Counted from the first letter of the stretch, positions 31,321 to 39,929 are shown. The stretch: DNA of 43,630 nucleotides from Candidatus Woesearchaeota archaeon CG10_big_fil_rev_8_21_14_0_10_37_12 (GCA_002762795.1 PCYA01000001.1:1011-44640), one strand, 5' to 3'. Notes: generated by a model not told the origin, from the letters alone. Numbers and translations: made by a program.

Positions 31321-33597
31321 TCATCCAAAATACGTCGGAATTTCCTTTTTCATCTCTTTACCATGAGCTCCTCTGAAACGTTCTCTTAAATCTTCATAGG
31401 CTTTCTCAACATCTTTTGTAACAGAAGGATGAACCATCTTTAACGCTCTCTCAAAATGAGACATCAAAACTTTCTTAGCAGACATATCTTCACGCAACGC
31501 CAAAATAGCTGCCTCTCTGCAAACAGCTTCAACATCAGCACCAACATACCCCTCTGTTTTATTTGCCAATAATTCAAGATCAACATCCTCCAGAGGCATC
31601 TCAGCTGTGTGCACTTTTAACGTTTCCAGCCTGCTTGCCTTATCAGGAACAGGCGTTAAAATAATTCTATCAAACCTACCTGGACGAAGCAATGCCGTAT
31701 CAAGCATGTCAGGTCTATTTGTTGCACCAATAATAACAATATCATGCATGCCTTCCAAACCATCAATCTCAGTTAACAATTGATTAACAACGCGCTCAGT
31801 AACATTTGAATCAGAATTTGCACCACGCCTTGGAGCAAGACTATCAATTTCATCAAAGAAAATAATCGTAGGAGAAGCCTGCCTTGCTTTTTTGAAAATC
31901 TCTCTTACTGCTTTTTCTGACTCACCAACCCATTTACTCAATAATTCAGGACCTTTAATACTAATAAAATTTGCCTCGCTTTCATTCGCAACAGCCTTTG
32001 CAAGCATCGTCTTGCCAGTACCAGGCGCACCATACAACAAAATACCCTTAGGAGGACGAACCCCCAAACGCTTAAACGCATCAGGATGCTTCAACGGCCA
32101 CTCAACAGCCTCTTTAAGCTCTTGTTTTGCCTGCTCCAAACCACCAATATCCTGCCACTTAACATTAGGCACTTCAACAAGAACTTCACGCAACGCAGAA
32201 GGACGAACAACTTTCAATGCCTCCTTAAAATCACGCTTCTTAACTCTTAACTGCTCCAAAACTTCCTTAGGAAGAGGCTCATCATCAGCAGAACTCAAAT
32301 CAGGCAAAACCCTACGCAACACAATCATAGCAGACTCTTTTGCAAGAGACGAAATATCTGCCCCAACAAAACCATGCGTTATTGAGGATAATTCTTTCAA
32401 ATTCACATCACGATCAAGAGGCATATTTCTTGTATGAATCTTAAGAATATTCAACCTGCCTTTTTTGTTAGGCACACCAATCTCAAGCTCTCTATCAAAA
32501 CGACCAGGGCGCCTCAATGCAGGATCTAATGAATTAGGCACGTTTGTTGCAGCAATAACAACAACCCTGCCACGTGATTTCAAACCATCCATTAATGCCA
32601 GTAGTTGTGCAACAACTCTACGCTCAACTTCACCTCTTGTTTCCTCACGCTTTGTCGCAATTGCATCAATTTCATCAACAAAAATAATAGAAGGTGCATT
32701 TTTCTCTGCCTCCTCAAACTTCTTCCTTAAGTTTTCTTCTGACTGACCATAATATTTACTCATAATCTCAGGACCATTAATAGAAATAAAATGCGCATTT
32801 GTTTCATTCGCAACAGCCTTTGCCAAAAGAGTTTTACCAGTACCAGGAGGGCCGTGAAGCAACACTCCTTTCGGAGGCTCAATACCAAGACGCTCAAAAA
32901 TTTCAGGATGTTTCAACGGCAACTCAATCATTTCACGCACTTTTGTAATTTCCTCTTCTAAGCCACCAACATCCTCATAACTTACTTCAGGAACAACATC
33001 CTCTTTAATTTCAACAGCTTCAGGGCTAAGGACAACCTCTGTATGATCTGTTATAATAACCGGCTTTTTCGGGTTTGTATCTGCAACAACAAATTTCAAA
33101 TCACCAAAACCATAAGCCATCATACTCTCTTCCATCATCGTAAACACTTCATCAAAAAAAGGAGACTGAGACATTGTAGACCTCCTTCTTCTTGTTCCGC
33201 CCAAAGAAATAACATCACCTTTTGTTAATGCCCTACCAAGCAAACCCTGCTTGAAAATATGCGCAGAAGCACGCACTACAATACCTTCGCGTGCAGGAGC
33301 AATAATCACTTTTTTCGCTGGCTCAACATTTGCTTTTCTTACCTGAATAAGCTCACCAATAGAACTTTTGCAATTATGTCTTGTAAGACCATCCATACGC
33401 ACAATGTTTAAACCAATATCACCCGGATATGCACGATCAACAATAACAACAGTCTTTCTTTTGCCCTCTACTTCGACAATATCACCAGGATGAACACCAA
33501 TCTCCCTCATGAAACTGCTATCTACACGAACAATGCCTTTATTCACATCATCCTGTATCGCTTCAGCGACTTTCAATTTTACATGATCTGTTGTCAT
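31321..33597 (-). CDS. cdc48: CDC48/VCP-like AAA ATPase
   Basis: A 758-residue unfoldase with an N-domain (residues 1-190, double-psi barrel [20 protein letters not shown]), then D1 ([17 protein letters not shown]) and D2 ([17 protein letters not shown]) rings. The second-region arginine fingers are in RRPGRFDRE and LRPGRFDR. Archaeal CDC48 (VAT) threads substrates into the proteasome or remodels complexes. The C-terminus IPTYFG is not a canonical HbYX tail. Confidence 0.96.
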   Translation of the reverse strand: MTTDHVKLKVAEAIQDDVNKGIVRVDSSFMREIGVHPGDIVEVEGKRKTVVIVDRAYPGDIGLNIVRMDGLTRHNCKSSIGELIQVRKANVEPAKKVIIAPAREGIVVRASAHIFKQGLLGRALTKGDVISLGGTRRRRSTMSQSPFFDEVFTMMEESMMAYGFGDLKFVVADTNPKKPVIITDHTEVVLSPEAVEIKEDVVPEVSYEDVGGLEEEITKVREMIELPLKHPEIFERLGIEPPKGVLLHGPPGTGKTLLAKAVANETNAHFISINGPEIMSKYYGQSEENLRKKFEEAEKNAPSIIFVDEIDAIATKREETRGEVERRVVAQLLALMDGLKSRGRVVVIAATNVPNSLDPALRRPGRFDRELEIGVPNKKGRLNILKIHTRNMPLDRDVNLKELSSITHGFVGADISSLAKESAMIVLRRVLPDLSSADDEPLPKEVLEQLRVKKRDFKEALKVVRPSALREVLVEVPNVKWQDIGGLEQAKQELKEAVEWPLKHPDAFKRLGVRPPKGILLYGAPGTGKTMLAKAVANESEANFISIKGPELLSKWVGESEKAVREIFKKARQASPTIIFFDEIDSLAPRRGANSDSNVTERVVNQLLTEIDGLEGMHDIVIIGATNRPDMLDTALLRPGRFDRIILTPVPDKASRLETLKVHTAEMPLEDVDLELLANKTEGYVGADVEAVCREAAILALREDMSAKKVLMSHFERALKMVHPSVTKDVEKAYEDLRERFRGAHGKEMKKEIPTYFG

Positions 33598-33712
33598 TTC
33601 ATGATGAGTTATTTATATGCAGAACCACTGCACCTCATTTTAACACCCCATAATACCCTATCTAGAAATAAGACTTTAAAAAGTTTTCCCTGAGGAGTAA
33701 TAATTTGGTAAG

Positions 33713-33760
33713 AAATTAGAAGTTCATAGTAGATAGCATAGAGTTCAGAGTAAAGAGAAG
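33713..33760. repeat. Degenerate heptad repeats
   Basis: AAATTAG, AAGTTCA, TAGTAGA, TAGCATA, GAGTTCA, GAGTAAA follow the 7-bp rhythm of other arrays but are decayed. They lie between the SecB-like gene and the cdc48 promoter. Confidence 0.4.
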
Positions 33761-33766
33761 AAAACA

Positions 33767-34168
33767 CTATTTAACATTAACTTTAGGAAGCGGAATTGGC
33801 GGAGGCAAATTAACTTCTCTTGAAAACAACAATGCCTCAATATTACAACGCGAAAGAACAGTATTAAGCACACTCGACATAATCTCTTTTGGAACTTTCT
33901 TGTCCTTTTTCCAGCTTTTGGCAACTTCATCACAAATTTCTGCCTTGTCAACAAAAGTCAAAAACCCATTCAAGTTAATATCTCCAATTTTAGGATCATA
34001 ATTCGCAGTAAATTCAAAATAAAACTTCAACGCACCCTGCTTTGAAGCAGTAAGATCTGTTTTTTCAACATCAGTCAAAATTACATTATTATTTACTTTA
34101 ATCTTGCCCTTTACAGGAGCAGTCTTTTCCACAACAATCTTGTTAAATTGTAAACCTACTACTGGCAT
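33767..34168 (-). CDS. SecB-like small protein (tentative)
   Basis: A 133-residue protein rich in beta strands (LQFNKIVVEKTAP, KFYFEFTANYDPKIGDINLNGFLTF) followed by helices and a terminal SREVNLPPPIPLPKV. The strand order and a helix followed by a Pro-rich end after LLFSREV resemble the SecB chaperone fold and its reported archaeal homologue (MJ0357), which bind unfolded exported proteins. The resemblance is structural in flavour and not certain. Confidence 0.5.
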   Translation of the reverse strand: MPVVGLQFNKIVVEKTAPVKGKIKVNNNVILTDVEKTDLTASKQGALKFYFEFTANYDPKIGDINLNGFLTFVDKAEICDEVAKSWKKDKKVPKEIMSSVLNTVLSRCNIEALLFSREVNLPPPIPLPKVNVK

Positions 34169-34213
34169 ACTTTTTCAAAAAGATGAAGGGTTTATAAGGT
34201 TTACTGAAAATCA

Positions 34214-34263
34214 GCATGTAGTTTGTAGTAAGCAGCTAGTGGTAAGAAGTAGACAACACGTAG
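34214..34263. repeat. Heptad repeat array
   Basis: CATGTAGT, TTGTAGT, AAGCAGC, TAGTGGT, AAGAAGT, AGACAAC, ACGTAGT in register. It joins directly to the P1 element at 34267. Confidence 0.6.
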
Positions 34264-34266
34264 TTT

Positions 34267-34346
34267 AGAGAATTTTGAATATTTAGGATAAACATATTAG
34301 GGCGTTCACGCCAATCACCAAAAAATCGAATAATTCAAAGTTCTCT
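34267..34346. repeat. Minimal P1 palindromic element, 80 bp
   Basis: AGAGAATTTTGAAT (34267-34280) pairs at 13 of 14 positions with ATTCAAAGTTCTCT (34333-34346), enclosing GGGCGTTCACGCC. It equals the right half of the larger P1 copies and may be the basic unit. The rest of the spacer to 34475 shows nothing else. Confidence 0.75.
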
Positions 34347-34475
34347 TTACAAACTCGTATCGCAAGTTAAAATTGGAAAGAACATAACACTGCGAAGAAA
34401 ACAAAAAAAGACATCATTAATTACCTCACAATACCATTACACAAAAATTAAAAACAAAACACCTATTACAAACGC

Positions 34476-35426
34476 ATGAATTTCACACACCCACTCGTAT
34501 TTAACACCATAGTTCTTATCGCAAGCCTATACATTCTATTCAAAAGTGCAGACTACATTATTTATGGAATTTCTCGATATGCAAAAAAACTAGGATTAAG
34601 CGATGCAATCATTGGTCTAGTCGTTATTGCAATGGCAGCAAGCAGCCCAGAAATTATCAGCTCACTAACCGGATTTTTATCAGGACAAGAAAGCGTAGGA
34701 TTTGGAGCGATCATCGGCAGCAACATGGTGCACGCAGCACTTGCGCTTGGTTTACTTTGCATCATTGGTAAAAAAATCAAATTAGAACCAAACATATTCA
34801 CCAAACAACGCTTCTTAATGTGGATTGCATTAATGCTTCCTTTTGTTTTGGCTGCAGATGGCCTGTTGAGCCGCTCTGACGGCATTATTCTTATTGGAGC
34901 GTTTATTGCATACCTATCAAAACTCTGGTACATTGAAGGAACACTAGGAAAAATCAAAAAAAACGTACACATCAAACACCTATGGAAAGATGCACTGATA
35001 TTTTTAATTGCACTTACCGCATTATTACTTGCTGGCAGATGGTTAGTATTCAGCTCAGTACAAATCGCCAATTACTTTAACGTTCCTGCATACTTTGTAG
35101 CTTTAACTGTAATCGGTGTTGGCGCAACAATACCTGACTTGTCTGTTGAGCTAAAATCACTCTTCAAAAAACATGCAAGTATTGGTCTAGGAGATTTACT
35201 CGGTAGTTTAATTATTGAATTATTATTGTTTTTTGGAATACTTGCCTTGTTTAAGCCAATTGTAATCAACATATCACAAGTATTGTTTTCAATGAGCATG
35301 CTCGCAATCTCAATAACAGTCATCATGTACTGGATGAACAAAAAAGAACTAACATGGAAACACGGACTGGTATTAATGGGAATTTATGCAGTATTTATTA
35401 GTGTGGAAATATACAAAATTTCTTAA
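34476..35426 (+). CDS. Cation/Ca2+ exchanger (CaCA) family protein
   Basis: A 316-residue membrane protein with about ten segments and two inverted alpha repeats: GLVVIAMAASSPEIISS and IGVGATIPDLSVELKS, the equivalents of the canonical GTSxPE motifs. Such proteins exchange Ca2+ or another cation for Na+ or H+. The first repeat has ASSPE rather than GTSLPE, and the second has Asp (PDL) instead of Glu, so ion selectivity may differ from characterised members. Confidence 0.85.
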   Translation: MNFTHPLVFNTIVLIASLYILFKSADYIIYGISRYAKKLGLSDAIIGLVVIAMAASSPEIISSLTGFLSGQESVGFGAIIGSNMVHAALALGLLCIIGKKIKLEPNIFTKQRFLMWIALMLPFVLAADGLLSRSDGIILIGAFIAYLSKLWYIEGTLGKIKKNVHIKHLWKDALIFLIALTALLLAGRWLVFSSVQIANYFNVPAYFVALTVIGVGATIPDLSVELKSLFKKHASIGLGDLLGSLIIELLLFFGILALFKPIVINISQVLFSMSMLAISITVIMYWMNKKELTWKHGLVLMGIYAVFISVEIYKIS

Positions 35427-35471
35427 AAGCAACTCAAAAGGTTTTAAAATTGAAAAGAACAAAAATAATGA

Positions 35472-36146
35472 ATGAAAGACTTATCAGATCGTGTTGAATT
35501 ATTCCTGTGTTCAGAAGCAGAAGGAACCAGAAAAGAACAAGCCATTGAACACCTCTTGCCTTTTCTTGCACGCCCGAATCCCAAAGGAATGTGTCAAGAA
35601 CCACCTGTCAATAGACGCGTGGCATGAAGCGATAGCTTCATCTTCGCTTGTAATGACCAGTGGTTCTTGAGCACGCCAAAAGTCCACCTATGTAACTGTG
35701 GTTTACATAGTAAACCACCATTCAATAGAATGGTGGAATTTTTAGCGTTTAAAAACAAAATAGGCCGTGCAAGATATCTTTTACAATTCCCTTGCGCTAG
35801 TTATGTGCTTCCTTTCGTACTAAAATCGCTTGAAAGAAGAGGTTATGACGCGTTAATGCTCGAACTCGAAACAGAAGTTATAGGACATACTGCGTTTCAA
35901 ATTCACAGAGATAATGCATTGCACGTTTTTTCTACTGGAATAGACTTGCGTTATTCTGGACAAAATCTAGGTTTATTTTCATGGGAAAAAATAATAGACT
36001 TTGCAAGGAATGAAGGAATAATTAGCGTACGTTTTGGAGCAGGTGGCCATCCGTTTGCTACCCGTGCCTATGACTCGTTATGTGAAAAAGCAGAAGCATT
36101 AAAGATAACTCCACGTGAAGATTATTGGATAGACTTGCATCAATAA
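35472..36146 (+). pseudogene. GNAT-like acetyltransferase gene interrupted by a 162-bp element
   Basis: The 5' part (35472-35592) encodes MKDLSDRVELFLCSEAEGTR up to NPKGM; the rest (from 35755) encodes KIGRARYLLQFP through TGIDLRYSGQNLGLFSWEKI and AYDSLCEKAEALKI, which has the helix-strand plan of a GNAT acetyltransferase. Between them a P2 element puts an in-frame TGA at 35625. Removing exactly 162 bp restores one 170-codon frame reading NPKGM-Y-KIGRARY. Restart at ATG 35730 could give a 138-residue protein. Confidence 0.7.
35593..35754 (+). repeat. 162-bp palindromic element (family P2) inside acetyltransferase gene
   Basis: It starts GTCAAGAACCACCTG and ends GCGTTTAAAA, matching the inverted copy at 25332-25493 nearly end to end. 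Internal pairs include TCAAGAACCAC/GTGGTTCTTGA, GAAGC/GCTTC and GTGGTTTAC/GTAAACCAC. Its length is a multiple of three, but it carries stops. Confidence 0.8.
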
Positions 36147-36177
36147 TCTTTTATACTACGAACAAGAAAAACAAAAC

Positions 36178-36978
36178 ATGATACTCATAGACGACCACTG
36201 CCATTTAACACATAAATATTACAAAGATAAATTAGATCTTGTAATTGAACGAGCGCGCAAAGCAGGTGTTAAAGCAATCATTTGTTCAGGAGTAAACGGA
36301 CCAACAAACAGAGAAGTCCTTGAGTTAAGTAACAAATATGATATTGTCAAATGCAGCATGGGCATGCATCCCACAGACATTTGCGAGTTAGAAGGAGGAG
36401 ACGAAGCAGAATACGGATTATCAAAACATTCAGGACCAATAGATTTTGAAGCAGAGATGGACTTTATCAGAAAACAAAAAGAAGATATTGTGGCAGTCGG
36501 AGAAATAGGACTTGATTATCACTGGTTAAAAGAAAAAAAAGAACACGACAAACAAAAAGAAATATTCGAACAATTCTTAGATTTAGCTAAGAAGATACAC
36601 AAACCAGCCGTTGTACACACACGCAAAGCAGAAAACGATTGTTTAGACTTATTGGAAAGCAGCAGTGTCAAACATGTTGTATTGCATTCATTTGGCGGAA
36701 ACAAAAAAACAGTCAAAAGAGGAGCAGACTTAGGCTATTATTTTTCCGTACCAGCAATAATAGAAAGATTAGAACACTTCAAAATGATTGCTCAAGAAGT
36801 GAATATCAATCAATTACTATCAGAAACAGACGGACCATGGCTAAGCCCAATTCCTGGGGAGAAAAACGAGCCAGCAAATGTGCTTTATACTGTTAAAAAT
36901 ATTGCAAAAGTGAAAGGGTTTGAAGCAGAAGAAGTTGCAAATAATATATGGTTGAATTATCAGAAAGTTTTTGGTTAA
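36178..36978 (+). CDS. tatD: TatD-family metal-dependent hydrolase
   Basis: A 266-residue TIM-barrel hydrolase. Metal and catalytic residues are in IDDHCHLTH, AVGEIGLDYHW, VVHTRKAE, VLHSFGG and LSETDGPWLSP. TatD proteins act as 3'-5' exonucleases or deoxyribonucleases in DNA repair and turnover. The start is ATG 36178, after the interrupted acetyltransferase gene. Confidence 0.92.
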   Translation: MILIDDHCHLTHKYYKDKLDLVIERARKAGVKAIICSGVNGPTNREVLELSNKYDIVKCSMGMHPTDICELEGGDEAEYGLSKHSGPIDFEAEMDFIRKQKEDIVAVGEIGLDYHWLKEKKEHDKQKEIFEQFLDLAKKIHKPAVVHTRKAENDCLDLLESSSVKHVVLHSFGGNKKTVKRGADLGYYFSVPAIIERLEHFKMIAQEVNINQLLSETDGPWLSPIPGEKNEPANVLYTVKNIAKVKGFEAEEVANNIWLNYQKVFG

Positions 36979-37006
36979 TTGACTTTCTCAATCAAATCTC
37001 CTTTTT

Positions 37007-37537
37007 TTATTCATAAATTAACTTTCCTAATTCTTCATATTTGTATTCCTGCAGAATACCGTATATTTCATAATCTTTTATTATGTCGTGAAACTGATAC
37101 CTTATTTTTTTGATAACTTTGTCAAACTGTCCTTGATTTTCTGCCATGATGTCCAGAATGAAGTCCCATTTTCCTATTAGACTTGCAACGTATGTTACGT
37201 GTTTGTTTGTCATGAGGTGTTTTAGAAATTGTTCTTCTTTTGCTTCGCTTGGGTTTGAGAGTGCAATAAAAACATAATTGACAATCGGATAGCCCATTGT
37301 TGGAGGATTGTATATTGGTTTGAATGCAGATATAACATCGTGCTCTTGAAGTTTTTTTATTCGATTTCTGATAGCATCTCTTGAGAGTCCTACTTTTCTT
37401 GAGAGTTCTGAGAGTTGTTTGCGCGCATTAATATCTAGTTCTTTGAGTAATTTCTTGTCGTATTTGTCGAATTTATATGGTTGTTTGTAGATGAACTGCG
37501 GGCTGTAAATGGCCTTTTCCGTTTGTTTTCGTCTCAT
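37007..37537 (-). CDS. Lrp/AsnC-family transcription regulator
   Basis: A 176-residue regulator. The winged helix is FDKYDKKLLKELDINARKQLSELSRKVGLSRDAIRNRIKKLQ, followed by an alpha/beta RAM-type effector domain (YPIVNYVFIALSN, VTYVASLIGKWDFILDI). ATG 37537 is chosen because TATTTAAAAG at 37561-37570 sits about 28 nt upstream, giving a leaderless mRNA; the frame extends to 37639 through that promoter. A perfect palindrome lies between TATA and start. Confidence 0.85.
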   Translation of the reverse strand: MRRKQTEKAIYSPQFIYKQPYKFDKYDKKLLKELDINARKQLSELSRKVGLSRDAIRNRIKKLQEHDVISAFKPIYNPPTMGYPIVNYVFIALSNPSEAKEEQFLKHLMTNKHVTYVASLIGKWDFILDIMAENQGQFDKVIKKIRYQFHDIIKDYEIYGILQEYKYEELGKLIYE

Positions 37538-37544
37538 ATAGCGC

Positions 37545-37558
37545 AATACACGTGTATT
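37545..37558. promoter_or_regulatory. Perfect 14-bp palindrome, probable Lrp operator
   Basis: AATACACGTGTATT lies between the TATA box (37561-37570) and the leaderless start at 37537. A regulator bound here would block polymerase, as expected for Lrp-type autorepression. Confidence 0.65.
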
Positions 37559-37667
37559 ACTTTTAAATATATCGTATTTTGCGTGGATTTTACAAGATAA
37601 ATATTTATTCACAGAGCAATTCATACCATTAACAAGCAAAGATAATTGACAGTGATTTTGAGTGAAA

Positions 37668-38120
37668 ATGATGACAAAAAAGAGAACTGAGAAGAGTGGT
37701 GACGATTCATTGTTAGAAATCGTTTCTAAAACAAGTGAAGAAAAACCAGTGGTCTTCGAGAATATTTATGCACAAGGTTCAGTCCGTCCAAGAACACCAA
37801 TCAGCATTGTTGAGGTTTGCTTTTCTTTACGTATTCCATACATAGTTATGGATGATGGTGATGCAGTTATAGGCAGTAGTGGTGGGGGTTTAGGACCTCG
37901 AATGTGTATGGGTTCTGCCCCAGGAAGTGTCGATCCAATGACTGATGATCGTGCAAGAGATTTAACCGAGCAATTTTATGCGCCTAAATGGCATCTTGTT
38001 CGTATAGCTGATATAACTCCCGCAGAGTATAGAGAACATCGAACTTTGTCTGATGACAGAAAGTATAATGCAATTGTTTCAAACGGCTTGTTGTATCATC
38101 TTAAAAGAGAGAAAGACTAA
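37668..38120 (+). CDS. Hypothetical protein
   Basis: A 150-residue soluble protein starting at ATG 37668 (AGTGA just upstream). The N-terminal 30 residues are charged and probably disordered; the core includes ISIVEVCFSLRIPYIVMDDGDAVI, a Gly-rich turn SSGGGLGPRMCMGSAPGS and a helical end. Codon choice is less A-rich than in neighbouring genes. No family was recognised. It diverges from the Lrp gene. Confidence 0.65.
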   Translation: MMTKKRTEKSGDDSLLEIVSKTSEEKPVVFENIYAQGSVRPRTPISIVEVCFSLRIPYIVMDDGDAVIGSSGGGLGPRMCMGSAPGSVDPMTDDRARDLTEQFYAPKWHLVRIADITPAEYREHRTLSDDRKYNAIVSNGLLYHLKREKD

Positions 38121-38123
38121 GGG

Positions 38124-38499
38124 CTAAAGGCGCAATTCGTTAAGAACATCCTCAAAAAAATCGACACGTTTTACTCTATTGTTAAAAAACCATGGCGATG
38201 AATCGACTTCGCCAATCACAAAAATGTGCGGTTTGCCCTGCTGAAAGTTACGAAGTAAAGACGCACCAAACTCCATAAACAACGTGTGTCCTGCATTATC
38301 TGCAAAAAAGATAAACACATCGCAGTTTGATAAACCAGTCAGTTCATTTGTTGAATAAATGTGTGCTTGTTCTGCATTGTCAAGATATGGTTTGATATTT
38401 TTGTGTGTTGTCCAATCGTATGAGACTTCGTGACCTAATTCTCTTAATTTTTTGTAAGCGTCCAAAACTAATTCTTTCTTTTCAAACGTAGATTTTCAT
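38124..38499 (-). pseudogene. Nucleoside 2-deoxyribosyltransferase-like gene with frameshifted start
   Basis: The main frame (to 38483) reads FEKKELVLDAYKKLRELGHEVSYDWTTH and later CDVFIFFADNAGHTLFMEFGASL, where MEFGA carries the expected nucleophilic Glu of this family. The natural start, ATG 38499 giving MKIYV, is in another frame: after GTT the phase shifts and the Gly/Ser-rich substrate loop is missing. A small deletion has evidently broken the gene. A TTG at 38465 could start a 113-residue remnant. Confidence 0.6.
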
Positions 38500-38535
38500 T
38501 TTATAAAATACCTTTTTCTTTTAAATTATTTAAAA

Positions 38536-38622
38536 TTAAATCCTGAATTTCTCCTGCAAACCATACGCCAAAGTAGATTTTCCCGAACCAGATCCTCCAG
38601 CAATAGCAATTAAGTAAACCAT
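38536..38622 (-). pseudogene. P-loop (nucleoside/uridine) kinase, N-terminal fragment
   Basis: ATG 38622 begins MVYLIAIAGGSGSGKSTLA, a perfect kinase P-loop of uridine-kinase type, but the frame ends after 28 residues at 38536. Only the nucleotide-binding start survives. It is directly upstream of the broken deoxyribosyltransferase gene, suggesting loss of a nucleoside-salvage pair. Confidence 0.6.
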
Positions 38623-38675
38623 TTTAATTGCTAATGAAACTTTATATTTAAAGTTAGCTTATTCTTGAACTTCAT

Positions 38676-38798
38676 TCAAAATTTTCTCTCAATCAAGCCA
38701 TCCATTTCCTCTGCAGTCAACTGAAGCTTGGGTTTTATGCGATCTGATTTTTTGAACACGTCTTCCAAATCGTTGCCTATGCCTGCTTTTATTATCAT
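38676..38798 (-). CDS. Small 40-residue protein, unknown
   Basis: ATG 38798 has GGAGA about 9 nt upstream and a TATA-like TTTATATTAG near 38821-38831. The product (MIIKAGIGNDLEDVFKKSDR...EEMDGLIERKF) is charged and helical without a known domain. It could also be the tail of a larger lost gene, since the region holds other remnants. Confidence 0.4.
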   Translation of the reverse strand: MIIKAGIGNDLEDVFKKSDRIKPKLQLTAEEMDGLIERKF

Positions 38799-38840
38799 TT
38801 TCAATTCTCCATTAGCAATTACTAATATAAACGTGTTTCG

Positions 38841-39344
38841 TTATTTACAATTTTCACAAACTTTTATTTTTGTTATTCTTTTTCCCGTTAAGTAAACCAT
38901 AAATAATATGATCAAGATACTAACTACCATTATCTCATTTTTGTAAGAAAATAAAAAAAGCGTTGCTGAACCTCCTATTCCAACAAAACCTAAAATAGCA
39001 CCTAAACAAATAGGACAGAGTTTAGCTGAAAATAATGTCCCAATAAATGCAACAAGTCCTGTTCCTGTGCCTTTTACTATATGACTTCCTTGTGTTTTTT
39101 CTTTGTGCGACGCATAGAGTTGCATAGAAATTGCAATGCCAAACAATAAAGAAAACAAAACTATCAAACCAATATCAGTTATTTGTAAAAGAGATAATTG
39201 CAATTTTAATGTATTTCCCGGAGTTAATAGAGATGGAATTAAAATGGCAAGAAAAGCCATTATTGCTGCGAGAGCAATAGCTATTAAAACATGTTTTCTA
39301 GAATCAAAAACCAAAAAAATGGGCTTTAACACTGATTTTGTCAT
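38841..39344 (-). CDS. Membrane protein with intramembrane CPIC motif (MerC/MerT-like plan)
   Basis: A 167-residue protein with four to five membrane segments. The segment TLFSAKLCPICLGAILGFVGIGGSATLFLF places a CxxC pair at the membrane start next to Gly-rich helices, as in mercury-type transporters, and the cytoplasmic tail ends KVCENCK with a second CxxC. This suggests passage of a soft metal or metalloid along cysteines (inference). It is 7 nt downstream of a nine-cysteine peptide gene. Confidence 0.6.
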   Translation of the reverse strand: MTKSVLKPIFLVFDSRKHVLIAIALAAIMAFLAILIPSLLTPGNTLKLQLSLLQITDIGLIVLFSLLFGIAISMQLYASHKEKTQGSHIVKGTGTGLVAFIGTLFSAKLCPICLGAILGFVGIGGSATLFLFSYKNEIMVVSILIILFMVYLTGKRITKIKVCENCK

Positions 39345-39351
39345 GTTGCTT

Positions 39352-39498
39352 TTAAGATAACTCTTTTATTAAAATTTTCCGTGCTTCTGAAGAGAGTATC
39401 TTTTTTAGCTCCTTTGTGCAAATGCAAATACAACATTCACAACAAGGGCATTTTCCAAAGTTGCAACATGGTTCTTTTCTTTTAGTTTTTTCGTTCAT
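39352..39498 (-). CDS. Nine-cysteine 48-residue peptide, putative metal binder
   Basis: The ATG at 39498 starts a 48-residue frame with Lys/Glu-rich ends and a central block CCNFGKCPCCECCICIC (residues 11-27) holding nine cysteines; there are no membrane segments. The density matches metallothionein-like metal binding. It shares an operon with the CPIC membrane protein and diverges from an HxlR regulator. Confidence 0.7.
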   Translation of the reverse strand: MNEKTKRKEPCCNFGKCPCCECCICICTKELKKILSSEARKILIKELS

Positions 39499-39517
39499 TT
39501 TTTAGACCTCTTCACAA

Positions 39518-39536
39518 TAGTATATTTTATATACTA
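39518..39536. promoter_or_regulatory. 19-bp palindrome between HxlR and Cys-rich operon
   Basis: TAGTATAT and ATATACTA arms flank a 3-bp centre, mid-way between the divergent starts at 39498 and 39579. It is the likely site for the HxlR-type dimer and overlaps the TATA-like sequences. Confidence 0.6.
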
Positions 39537-39578
39537 ATACACCCATATAAATTAAACAGTTTACAAGTGGAAAGCATT

Positions 39579-39929
39579 ATGAAAACTTACGACAAAGATT
39601 GTTGCAGGATGAAGTCCACTACTGGATATTGTCCAAAACCATTAGAATCTATCACAAGTTACATAAGCAAAAAATGGACGATGTCTATTATAATAACAAT
39701 AGGTAATTTCGGAAGTTTAAGATTTAATGACTTGCTTGGAAGAATAGAAGGAGCAACTGCAAAAATAATCTCCCAAAGATTAAAGGAGTTAGAAGAAGAA
39801 GATATATTAATAAGAAGATCATTCAACGAATTGCCTCCAAGAGTAGAATATTCTCTTACAAAAAAAGGGCAGAAATTAACAAAAGTTCTTCTTCCTTTGA
39901 TAAACTGGGCAGAAGATAAAAATAAGTAA
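39579..39929 (+). CDS. HxlR-family regulator with cysteine N-terminus
   Basis: A 116-residue MarR/HxlR-type winged helix protein: KWTMSIIITIGNFGSLRFNDLLGRIEGATAKIISQRLKELEEEDIL and VEYSLTKKGQKL are diagnostic. Before the domain lies DKDCCRMKSTTGYCP with three cysteines, more than the single Cys usual in the family, suggesting a thiol or metal switch. ATG 39579 fits a leaderless start after CCATATAAA (39543-39551); GTG 39567 is possible. Confidence 0.8.
   Translation: MKTYDKDCCRMKSTTGYCPKPLESITSYISKKWTMSIIITIGNFGSLRFNDLLGRIEGATAKIISQRLKELEEEDILIRRSFNELPPRVEYSLTKKGQKLTKVLLPLINWAEDKNK

Noticed and set aside
31321-31340. HbYX proteasome-docking tail on CDC48
   Set aside because: The C-terminus is TYFG, so Tyr is not penultimate; the motif is not satisfied.
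8583-34263. Possible CRISPR array from the regular short repeats
   Set aside because: Units are 7 bp and contiguous with no spacers, and no cas genes are present.
37007-37639. Longer Lrp start at 37639
   Set aside because: It would translate through the TATA box and palindrome; the leaderless ATG at 37537 fits promoter spacing.
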